Source: Bdellovibrionales bacterium
GTDB lineage: Bacteria; Bdellovibrionota; Bdellovibrionia; Bdellovibrionales; UBA1609
Direction: 5' to 3'
Assembly (NCBI GenBank): GCA_020435185.1
Contig: JAGRAA010000248.1
Span: forward strand, 1-11,423
Length of the DNA: 11,423 nt
Of this stretch, positions 1 through 4,818 are shown piece by piece. The position numbers and the translations under genes were made by a program. Positions within the stretch are counted from its first letter, which is position 1. Each line of letters opens with the position of its first letter. The notes beneath the pieces are model-generated. The model searched no databases, was not told the origin of the DNA, and saw nothing but the letters and a program-made list of their open reading frames with translations.

Positions 1-1
1 A

Positions 2-82
2 GATGTATTTGGAACCAGCATCCTGGAGCAGATGGTCCAAGACCGCAGAATCATTGATGAGTTTCGGAGGGCAACTCTTTAA
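2..82 (+). CDS. C-terminal end of an unidentified protein (partial)
   Basis: An open frame enters from the left edge and stops with TAA at 80-82, giving 26 residues (DVFGTSILEQMVQDRRIIDEF and a few more). The composition, with alternating hydrophobic and charged residues as in an amphipathic helix, looks like a genuine C-terminus. The other two plus frames look less protein-like. No family can be recognised from so little. A weak stem-loop followed by T residues lies just after the stop. Confidence 0.4.
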   Translation, partial: DVFGTSILEQMVQDRRIIDEFRRATL

Positions 83-105
83 CCCACCTCAGAGAAGCGG
101 GTTTT
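81..105 (+). terminator. weak candidate terminator after the left-edge gene
   Basis: AACCC (81-85) can pair with GGGTT (99-103), followed by TTTT within 102-105. The stem is only 5 bp with a mismatch above it and the T run is short, so this is a weak candidate. Position immediately after the stop codon is its main support. The rest of 106-266 shows nothing I can assign. Confidence 0.25.
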
Positions 106-266
106 ACTTGAACCAAAACCCAGTGATACTAGTCCAAATAGATTTGAATTGGAGTGGTTGTAGAAAGTCTTTTGTGGTTGGTGCCCTTAAGGCATCTGCT
201 ATGGCCTCAGCACAAATCGTACATTTTAATAAAGCAGCACCCCGTTTAAGTTTTCTACGAAATATC

Positions 267-301
267 TTGAGGTATTTACATAATGTGGTAATATGTAAAT
301 A
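267..301 (+). promoter_or_regulatory. higBA promoter with palindromic operator
   Basis: A -35-like TTGAGG (267-272) and a -10 TAATAT (289-294) are separated by 16 bp. A dyad TATTTACAT (273-281) / ATGTAAATA (293-301) with an 11-bp gap covers the spacer, the -10 and the first base of the toxin start codon. HigA antitoxins are known to repress their own operon at such palindromes. The predicted transcription start falls at about 301, on the ATG itself, so the toxin mRNA may be leaderless; no Shine-Dalgarno sequence is seen upstream. Confidence 0.6.
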
Positions 302-594
302 TGATAAGGTCCATCAGTGGGAAAATCACCAAAGATATCGTCAACAAGGGTGCATCTAAAAAGTTTCCTGAGCGACTCAATAAAAGAGCTATTTTTTTGC
401 TAATGGCTTTAAGTGATATTTCAGATATGGCTGATCTGAAAAAAATTTGTGAGCCACCATCTTTGAAGCTACATAAGCTGAAAGGGAATTTAAAGGAGTA
501 TTGGTCTATCACAATAGAAAAACCCTGGTGCATTATTTTTAAATATTCTAAGGGCGATTTTTATGAAGTAGAAATAGGAGACTATCATGATTGA
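301..594 (+). CDS. higB: HigB-type mRNA interferase toxin
   Basis: This 97-residue protein matches the HigB branch of the RelE superfamily (plasmid maintenance killer type). It begins MIRSISGK, has a middle stretch PPSLKLHKLKGNLKEYWS like the family's LHPLKG-LKG-WS motif, and ends with a strand carrying VEIGDYHD, like the usual DYH ending. Family members are ribosome-dependent RNases that cleave mRNA when the antitoxin is lost. It is the first gene of a toxin-first operon and overlaps the antitoxin gene by 8 bases. There is no ribosome site before the ATG, and the promoter places transcription start on the start codon. The protein looks intact. Confidence 0.88.
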   Translation: MIRSISGKITKDIVNKGASKKFPERLNKRAIFLLMALSDISDMADLKKICEPPSLKLHKLKGNLKEYWSITIEKPWCIIFKYSKGDFYEVEIGDYHD

Positions 595-847
595 GCTAAA
601 ACACAGAACATCAGCTGGTGAATTTTTAAAAACTATGATTCTCGCAGAGAGAGGCTTAACGCAAAAATGGCTTGCCGAAAAAATAGGCTGTGCGGAAAGA
701 AAAATTTCTGAGATATGCAACAATAAAAGAGGCTTGAGCCCTCAGTTTGCTCTTGAGTTGGAAAGAGTCTTTGGAATTAGTGCAGAGTTTTGGGTCACTA
801 TGCAGGCAAAATGGGAGCTTCAAGTTGCTCGCGAAAAGGCCGCCTAG
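587..847 (+). CDS. higA: HigA-type antitoxin, XRE-family DNA-binding protein
   Basis: An 86-residue HigA-like antitoxin. The helix-turn-helix occupies roughly residues 24-60 (LTQKWLAEKIGCAERKISEI, then CNNKRGLSP), followed by the family's typical LELERVFGISAEFWVTMQA segment. HigA proteins neutralise HigB by binding it and repress the operon by binding its operator. The start is set by ATAGGAG (574-580), 6 bases before the ATG and inside the toxin gene; the 8-base overlap implies translational coupling. The cognate operator is probably the dyad at 273-301. Confidence 0.88.
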   Translation: MIELKHRTSAGEFLKTMILAERGLTQKWLAEKIGCAERKISEICNNKRGLSPQFALELERVFGISAEFWVTMQAKWELQVAREKAA

Positions 848-866
848 TTTATGTTCCATTTTTCTT

Positions 867-897
867 TTGACCTTAACCCTACGTAAAACTTTAACCT
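867..897 (+). promoter_or_regulatory. MerR-type promoter with 19-bp spacer
   Basis: TTGACC (867-872) and TAACCT (892-897) are separated by exactly 19 bp. This long spacing is the hallmark of promoters controlled by MerR-family proteins, which underwind the DNA to make them active. The hexamers TTGACC and TAACCT are the same as I recall for the CueR-controlled copA promoter of E. coli. The spacer has only an imperfect dyad (TTAAC 873-877 / GTAAA 883-887). Transcription would begin near 904, immediately before the regulator gene, so autoregulation is likely. Confidence 0.55.
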
Positions 898-913
898 TAT
901 TATTGAGGTGAGA

Positions 914-1912
914 GTGAAAAACTGGTTGCGTATAGGTCAATTTGCAAAAAAGTCGGGGCTCTCTCCTAGAGCCCTAAGAATTTATGAAGAGTTGGGGATC
1001 CTTTGCTCACATAGTAGAGGTCAAAACGGATACCGATATTATGAAGAAAACCAATTGGAATTAGCTTTTCAAATCAAGAAATTTAAAACCCTTGGGTTCA
1101 CATTGGATGAAATCAAGGCACTTTTGGAGGTAGATCTCCATTTCGACTCCAATAGGTTAAAATCACTCTTGAGTAGCAGGCTTCAACGAGTTTGTGAAAT
1201 GCAAGAGGATCTATCCATGCAAAAAAGCCAACTTGAAAATATTCTTACCTCTCTAGAAAATTCAAATAAATGTCTTAAACAAGACGAGAGGAGATATATA
1301 ATGAGTCAATTCAAAAAAGTATCAGTGGTTGTAACAGGTATTAAAGATATTGAGGCAACAGCCTCGGAGATTTCCAAATACCTTTCTACACCAAAAGAGC
1401 CCGCAACAATAATATTATGGGAAGAAGATATTCAACTTCCAGTTAAGAAACCATTCATTGTAGTTTTACCTGAAAATTCATTGCAGTCAAAAAAAGTCAA
1501 AGAAATCGAGCCAGATGTCGTCGTTATTAAAAATTTAAGTCAATATTCAAAGGAAACAGAAGAAGCATATATAAACCTTTACAGCGCGGTAGGGCCTCAC
1601 ATGACGACTGTTTTCAATGCAGATGATAGTTTGTCTGTTAAGCTGGCTGGAAATAATACTATAAGAAAAGGAAGAACATTCTATTTCTCCAAGAATAAAG
1701 GATTAGAAGATCAAATAAAAAGAATTGGTGGTGTGGTTAGTGATGGGGAGGATATCACTCTCTTTGGTTTTAATCTCAAGAAAGACATCCTCAAGTATAA
1801 ACTAAACACCGTTCTTGGGTTTGACAAGGAAGTATCCCTGCTAGCTTCTTTGACCGCAGTTTTAGATATCGGATTGGATAAGGAAATTCTAGATAAACAA
1901 TTCTGTAATTAA
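914..1912 (+). CDS. MerR-family regulator fused to a degenerate Mur-ligase/cyanophycin-synthetase-like domain
   Basis: A 332-residue protein starting at GTG 914, chosen because GAGG (905-908) lies 5 bases upstream; an in-frame GTG at 908 would add two residues. Residues about 5-72 are a classic MerR DNA-binding domain (IGQFAKKSGLSPRALRIYEE, then GILC...NGYRYYEE and KKFKTLGFTLDEIKALLE). A coiled-coil-like helix follows at about 80-122. From about residue 132 the protein resembles the ligase part of CphA and the Mur ligases: VVVTGIKDIEAT stands where VTGTNGKTTT would be, VVVIKNLSQYS where VITNIGxDH would be, then TTVFNADDSLSVKLA and a YFS strand. The Gly-Lys of the P-loop and the DH pair are missing, so ligase activity is unlikely; a ligand-sensing role is inferred. 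The length is near that of drug-sensing MerR proteins, but the effector domain is not a GyrI-like one. The MerR call is firm, the domain call moderate. Confidence 0.8.
   Translation: MKNWLRIGQFAKKSGLSPRALRIYEELGILCSHSRGQNGYRYYEENQLELAFQIKKFKTLGFTLDEIKALLEVDLHFDSNRLKSLLSSRLQRVCEMQEDLSMQKSQLENILTSLENSNKCLKQDERRYIMSQFKKVSVVVTGIKDIEATASEISKYLSTPKEPATIILWEEDIQLPVKKPFIVVLPENSLQSKKVKEIEPDVVVIKNLSQYSKETEEAYINLYSAVGPHMTTVFNADDSLSVKLAGNNTIRKGRTFYFSKNKGLEDQIKRIGGVVSDGEDITLFGFNLKKDILKYKLNTVLGFDKEVSLLASLTAVLDIGLDKEILDKQFCN
1286..1303 (+). promoter_or_regulatory. internal ribosome binding site and in-frame ATG inside the merR-like gene
   Basis: GAGAGGAG (1286-1293) stands 7 bases before an in-frame ATG at 1301. 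This is a stronger ribosome site than the one at the gene's own GTG start. Initiation here would make a protein of about 203 residues consisting only of the Mur-ligase-like domain. The ATG falls exactly at the boundary between the MerR half and the C-terminal domain. Confidence 0.5.
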
Positions 1913-1922
1913 GTTGGTTGGA

Positions 1923-2177
1923 ATGATCTACATTAAAAACTCTAAGATTAATATTAAAGAAGAAAGAAAAAAATTAGAGGGGCTTTTAGAAAAGCCTCTT
2001 CCTAAGAATTTACAAGAAATTGGCATGGAGCATTTCACTCAAGAGGACTTTCAATCCATTTTTGATTTCGTCGAAATTCTTATCAATGTAAAAGAGCGAA
2101 TTCGGAACGATGGACGAGAAGAAATTTTGCACGTAGAGGAGCGGAACTTGAACCATCCAAGTTCTGAGAATGACTAA
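1923..2177 (+). CDS. small charged protein of unknown function
   Basis: An 84-residue ORF lying 10 bases after the MerR-like gene on the same strand, so probably co-transcribed. ATG 1923 is preferred; an in-frame TTG at 1914 would add three residues. The upstream GGTTGGA is only a weak ribosome site. The protein is rich in Lys and Glu (INIKEERKKLEGLLEKPLPK, then a predicted amphipathic helix around FQSIFDFVEILINVKERIRN) with no signal peptide or membrane segment. I do not recognise the family. A role with the regulator is possible only by position. Confidence 0.55.
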   Translation: MIYIKNSKINIKEERKKLEGLLEKPLPKNLQEIGMEHFTQEDFQSIFDFVEILINVKERIRNDGREEILHVEERNLNHPSSEND

Positions 2178-2242
2178 ATTTTTTCGTTGTGAATTTGATT
2201 TTTAAAAGGAGGTAAAATTAACTTTCCAATGATTTCGGCTAG

Positions 2243-2271
2243 TTGCAAGATGGTGCCCGCCACCCTATAGT
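2243..2271 (+). promoter_or_regulatory. candidate promoter entering repeat copy 1
   Basis: TTGCAA (2243-2248) and TATAGT (2266-2271) are separated by 17 bp. The -10 lies inside the repeat, and the -35 outside it in unique sequence. In copy 2 the corresponding -35 position reads TTAAGT, a poorer match. Transcription would start just before the last hairpin and the leader ORF. Confidence 0.35.
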
Positions 2272-2356
2272 AGAAGAACTACTGGGATGGGCTGAATTCC
2301 GCCCTATCCAGTGGAGGAAATGAAAGCAAGGTCTTATCTGAGCTGGCGTTTAGATA
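2251..2356 (+). repeat. 106-bp direct repeat, copy 1 (structured leader)
   Basis: This 106-base block is identical to 4418-4523 in the same orientation. It can fold into three successive hairpins: GGTG/CACC, AGTAG-aagaa-CTACT (2270-2284), and an ACTGG...GGGC / GCCC...CCAGT stem around 2280-2313. Next come a GGAGG ribosome site (2313-2317) and an ATG (2320). In this copy the short ORF ends after 14 codons and no plus-strand gene follows; it faces the end of the lipoprotein gene. It looks like an orphaned duplicate and marks one border of the four-gene island. Confidence 0.85.
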
Positions 2357-2364
2357 GGTTTTAG
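2320..2364 (+). CDS. short leader ORF in repeat copy 1
   Basis: ATG 2320 is preceded by GGAGG with 2-base spacing from AGGA and follows a predicted hairpin. It encodes MKARSYLSWRLDRF and stops with TAG at 2362-2364, just outside the repeat. The first 12 codons are identical to those in copy 2. No downstream plus-strand gene is present here, so if translated it is an orphan. Translation is inferred only from the ribosome site. Confidence 0.3.
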   Translation: MKARSYLSWRLDRF

Positions 2365-2373
2365 AGGCAAACC

Positions 2374-2910
2374 TTAGGGACAATCTCCTTCAAAATAGGA
2401 ATCACATCCTTTTTTGGTTTTGAGACGATCCCAGACCCACCCCTTTATTGTAACCTTTTTACTATGAATAGCTTTGTCTTCTTGACCAGCAGGTACACCA
2501 AGAAGACAAACAATTTTGGCATTCTTTGTTATCTCAATCCATGTTTTTAAGTGCTTTTTGCAATGTTGAATCTCCCATGCTCTTCGAAATCCATATTCAT
2601 GTTGTTCATCGTTAGAATATATTTTTATGTCCCCTTCTCCCATTATTGTTTTGTCATCCTTCCATGAGCGGCATTTTAAAGAAACTGTTTTGGTTGGAAA
2701 GCATTGCCAATATCTATATGATGAATTTGGGGTATAAGGTGGAACCGGCTTAACCATTCCATCAGAGGCAGATTCTATATCTTTATTACTTAAAACTCCA
2801 TACCCAGAAGTTAAAAGTGCATTATGGGGATTTTTGTTAGATTTATCAATAATTGCACAGGAAGGTAAGGCAATTAAAATTGTCAAATAAAATGGAATGG
2901 CTCTGATCAT
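2374..2910 (-). CDS. cysteine-rich lipoprotein of unknown function
   Basis: A 178-residue protein with an N-terminal lipoprotein signal: a hydrophobic stretch followed by the lipobox LPSC, with Cys18 as the lipidated residue. The mature part has six further cysteines (about 70, 80, 117, 135, 169, 177), enough for three disulfides in an oxidising periplasm. Its ATG overlaps the TGA of the transglycosylase-like gene (ATGA), so the two are translationally coupled. It is the last gene of the minus-strand operon. No family is recognised. By position and location it could be an immunity or accessory protein for the transglycosylase-like product; that is inference. The ribosome site lies inside the upstream gene and is weak. 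Confidence 0.75.
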   Translation of the reverse strand: MIRAIPFYLTILIALPSCAIIDKSNKNPHNALLTSGYGVLSNKDIESASDGMVKPVPPYTPNSSYRYWQCFPTKTVSLKCRSWKDDKTIMGEGDIKIYSNDEQHEYGFRRAWEIQHCKKHLKTWIEITKNAKIVCLLGVPAGQEDKAIHSKKVTIKGWVWDRLKTKKGCDSYFEGDCP

Positions 2911-3653
2911 TTTTTAGCACCCTTAAGTTTCGTCAACTTTTCTCTGAAAATTTTCATTCCTTTTGGGTCAGTATTTTTACCAGATAATACACCCCTTAGA
3001 TAACCTTTGTACTCAGAAACAGCTTCATCCCAGGTTGCTTCTCGTTTTAAGCGGTAAGAAGCCAACTTTTTCTTTTGAAATAACCATCTAATACCAGCAC
3101 AAATGCTGGCATTGGCATCAGTCATGTCTTTTTTGTCTAAATAAATTAAGTTATCACTTAATTCACCCTTTGGATTGCGTAAAATCTTTCTTGCTTGATC
3201 TGTTATTTGTATAAGACCACGAGCTTTTCCCGCACTTTTAGTTTTTTGGGCTGGAGGCTTTAATCTAAAACCAGATTCAGAGGCAATAAGTGCTTTTATT
3301 AAATCAGGATCGAGTTTTGTCTCGGGCTGAAATATATCATTCCAATACTTCGTCCATCCCCTGATCAATTCATCATATTTGTTTCCATTCTTATATCCTA
3401 GGTCAGAATTCCTTGGACCTCCTTTCAATTTTGAGAATTTTTTGCTGGCAATTTCATGAATCTCATCAATTCCGATTGTATCTTTTCTCGAAGGATTTTT
3501 AGCGCAATGCCCATCACGAATTGTTATTCCATCAGGATTTTTTTCGCTTACAGGAACTCGCATAGTATGAGTTTTTACCCAATGTTTTCCAGATGGGCAC
3601 AACCGCCAAGGATGAGACTTTGTAACTTTAGATGATTTCGTCTTTTTCGCCAT
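2907..3653 (-). CDS. lytic-transglycosylase (SLT)-like protein with N-terminal Cys/His motif
   Basis: A 248-residue protein. Residues about 113-215 carry SLT hallmarks: LIKALIASESGF with the likely catalytic Glu126, GLIQIT at 146-151, and a later helix ANASICAGIRWLFQKK. SLT enzymes cleave the glycan strands of peptidoglycan with 1,6-anhydro product formation. The N-terminus is Lys/Ser-rich and has no signal peptide or hydrophobic segment, which is odd for a periplasmic enzyme. A compact CPSGKHW...H...GHC pattern (Cys19, His24, His29, His49, Cys50) could bind a metal or serve as a targeting module. The gene starts 6 bases after the RelE-type toxin gene and overlaps the lipoprotein gene by 4 bases. 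It may be an exported effector using a non-Sec route; that is unproven. Confidence 0.75.
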   Translation of the reverse strand: MAKKTKSSKVTKSHPWRLCPSGKHWVKTHTMRVPVSEKNPDGITIRDGHCAKNPSRKDTIGIDEIHEIASKKFSKLKGGPRNSDLGYKNGNKYDELIRGWTKYWNDIFQPETKLDPDLIKALIASESGFRLKPPAQKTKSAGKARGLIQITDQARKILRNPKGELSDNLIYLDKKDMTDANASICAGIRWLFQKKKLASYRLKREATWDEAVSEYKGYLRGVLSGKNTDPKGMKIFREKLTKLKGAKK

Positions 3654-3659
3654 TTTGAG

Positions 3660-4001
3660 TTATTCCTCATCATAAGTCGGAAGAGAATTGTTAGGGTAAG
3701 CTTTTAAATTTGCTTCACGATTGTCTATAATATGAATTAAGTAAATCTTTAATAGCGTTTTAGAGGCAACAATTTTGAAAAATAGTCTGTAACGACCATT
3801 ACCAAATACCCAAGATTGATCCCCTGTTGTGGGATGAACTCCTGCAGTATTTGGATTCTCACCGATAAACTCTAAAACTTTGTCATGTTCTCGATAAAAT
3901 TCATCAACAAGTTCTGATTTGTCGGTAGACTCAAGTATAAAATCTTCGATTCTATGCAATGCTTTGTTGTAAGCCTCTGTAAAAAAATACTTCGTTCCCA
4001 A
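3660..4001 (-). CDS. RelE/ParE-family toxin
   Basis: A 113-residue toxin of the RelE/ParE superfamily, with KYFFTEAYNKALHRIEDFIL at the start and a core strand NGRYRLFFKI followed by LLKIYLIHIIDNREA. It starts at TTG (4001-3999), two bases after the antitoxin stop; there is no better ATG or GTG that keeps the conserved first helix. A TTG start with a weak ribosome site suits a toxin made in small amounts by coupling to its antitoxin. The target (ribosome or gyrase) cannot be told from sequence. It is second in the minus-strand operon. Confidence 0.8.
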   Translation of the reverse strand: MGTKYFFTEAYNKALHRIEDFILESTDKSELVDEFYREHDKVLEFIGENPNTAGVHPTTGDQSWVFGNGRYRLFFKIVASKTLLKIYLIHIIDNREANLKAYPNNSLPTYDEE

Positions 4002-4003
4002 TT

Positions 4004-4264
4004 TTAGGCTTTCTTTTTAGTGCGTTTGCTTTTTGAATGGCTCCCAACTTTGTATTCAGTGACCTTCTCGTCAAGAATGTTTGACATACCCAAGAGGCGC
4101 CTTTGCAGGGATAAAATCTCATTTTGCATTTCAGCATAGACGTCTTCATTCATGAGAATATAGCTCTCGCCACTTCTTTTTTGGATACGTATGGGCTCTT
4201 TCTCCGCGAGACCTAAGTAATCCTTTAACTCAGCTCTTAATTTTTTTGGATTAACATTTTCCAT
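4004..4264 (-). CDS. Phd/YefM-family antitoxin
   Basis: An 86-residue antitoxin. The N-terminal half (MENVNPKKLRAELKDYLGLA, EPIRIQKRSGESYILMNEDVYAEMQ) follows the Phd/YefM pattern: a helix that dimerises, a beta strand, then the 'YILMNEDVY' turn. The C-terminal part is a charged helix expected to bind the toxin. It ends in a Lys-rich tail. TGAGGTGA lies upstream as ribosome site. It is first in the operon, and the perfect palindrome containing TGTACA upstream agrees with YefM-type autoregulation. Confidence 0.85.
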   Translation of the reverse strand: MENVNPKKLRAELKDYLGLAEKEPIRIQKRSGESYILMNEDVYAEMQNEILSLQRRLLGMSNILDEKVTEYKVGSHSKSKRTKKKA

Positions 4265-4284
4265 AACTTCACCTCAAAACATAA

Positions 4285-4306
4285 TGTACTATAAGGTGTA
4301 CACCTT
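4285..4306 (-). promoter_or_regulatory. YefM-like operator and promoter of the antitoxin-toxin operon
   Basis: A perfect 14-bp palindrome AAGGTGTACACCTT (4293-4306) has the hexamer TGTACA at its centre. A second, imperfect copy TGTACT (4285-4290) lies 12 bp away centre to centre. Paired TGTACA hexamers 12 bp apart are the known arrangement of the YefM-YoeB operator. A -10-like TATAGT (minus strand, 4293-4288) lies between the two sites, so binding would block transcription. Confidence 0.6.
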
Positions 4307-4365
4307 TAGCAAAGCCAAAAAAGACTTGAACTAAAATTGCTTTTTAGAATTAATAAGATAGAAGC

Positions 4366-4400
4366 ATCACATTGTTTATATGAAAGTTAATCTATGTGAT
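4366..4400. repeat. inverted repeat upstream of repeat copy 2
   Basis: ATCACAT (4366-4372) and ATGTGAT (4394-4400) form a 7-bp inverted pair with a 21-base gap. The function is unknown; it could be a regulator half-site pair. It lies in the otherwise empty stretch between the antitoxin operator and the repeat. Confidence 0.3.
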
Positions 4401-4417
4401 TTCAATAAGTTAAGTGT

Positions 4418-4523
4418 TGGTGCCCGCCACCCTATAGTAGAAGAACTACTGGGATGGGCTGAATTCCGCCCTATCCAGTGGAGGAAATGAAAGCAAGGTC
4501 TTATCTGAGCTGGCGTTTAGATA
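4418..4523 (+). repeat. 106-bp direct repeat, copy 2 (structured leader)
   Basis: Identical over 106 bases to 2251-2356 and in the same direction, with the same hairpins, GGAGG site and leader ORF start. Here a real gene follows closely on the plus strand (4543), so this is likely the functional copy. The distance between copies is 2167 bases. Identity across non-coding sequence argues for a recent duplication or for use as a recombination site. Confidence 0.85.
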
Positions 4524-4558
4524 AACTAAAAGGGGGGCATTTATGTATAAGCTACTGA
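4487..4558 (+). CDS. leader ORF overlapping the 64-aa protein gene
   Basis: ATG 4487 after GGAGG (4480-4484) opens a 23-codon frame beginning MKARSYLSWRLDKLKGG and ending with TGA at 4556-4558. It overlaps the start of the next gene by 16 bases in another frame. Its own codons for Lys-Gly-Gly contain the AGGGGGG ribosome site of that gene. This arrangement would allow translational coupling or attenuation. Translation is not proven. Confidence 0.35.
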   Translation: MKARSYLSWRLDKLKGGHLCISY

Positions 4559-4737
4559 TTAAATTAATGATTTTATCAGCAATGGGCCAATTTGGGCTGG
4601 AAATATCAAAAATTGAGGACTGCTCTTCAAAATTGTGCATTGTCGAGATTCAAAAGGCTTCGTGGAAAATTTTAAATATAGACTGGAAGCCAATATCGGT
4701 TTTTCCAGAAAAAAGCAATTCTTTAGAAAAAAAGTAA
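4543..4737 (+). CDS. small exported protein of unknown function
   Basis: A 64-residue protein with a clear ribosome site (AGGGGGG, 4531-4537, 5 bases before ATG). The first 17 residues are hydrophobic with an early Lys pair (MYKLLIKLMILSAMGQFG), consistent with a signal peptide or membrane anchor. A CSSKLC pair could form a disulfide. The remainder (SWKILNIDWKPISVFPEK) is not assignable to a known family, although I have the impression of similar small exported proteins in Bdellovibrio-like bacteria. It follows the repeat-borne leader ORF. Confidence 0.6.
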   Translation: MYKLLIKLMILSAMGQFGLEISKIEDCSSKLCIVEIQKASWKILNIDWKPISVFPEKSNSLEKK

Positions 4738-4818
4738 CAATGAAAAAAATCAGGTAAAATGATAAAAACTAATTTTTCACATATTTTGTGCCTATCACGG
4801 CATGACAACTGCTAATTA

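Noticed and set aside
150..240. Possible decayed tRNA on the minus strand (TGGAGTGGTTG, CTGCTATGGCCTCAGC)
   Set aside because: No recognisable T-loop and stems do not pair; similarity is too vague to report.
1..359. Long plus-strand frame from 3 to 359
   Set aside because: It spans the likely terminator and the higBA operator and overlaps higB in another frame; composition is not protein-like.
656..940. Antisense open frame over higA and the merR-like promoter
   Set aside because: It lies opposite a well supported gene, has no ribosome site and reads as low-quality protein.
2251..2356. Repeat read on the minus strand ends like a tRNA (GCGGGCACCA) with a T-arm-like stem-loop
   Set aside because: No TTCGAAT-type loop, no matching 5' acceptor strand and no D or anticodon arm of proper size; the plus-strand ribosome site and ORF explain it better.
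2251..4523. Repeats as integron attC sites
   Set aside because: No RYYYAAC/GTTRRRY core pair in the expected positions and no integron integrase in the window; the operon is also opposite to the repeat's leader ORF.
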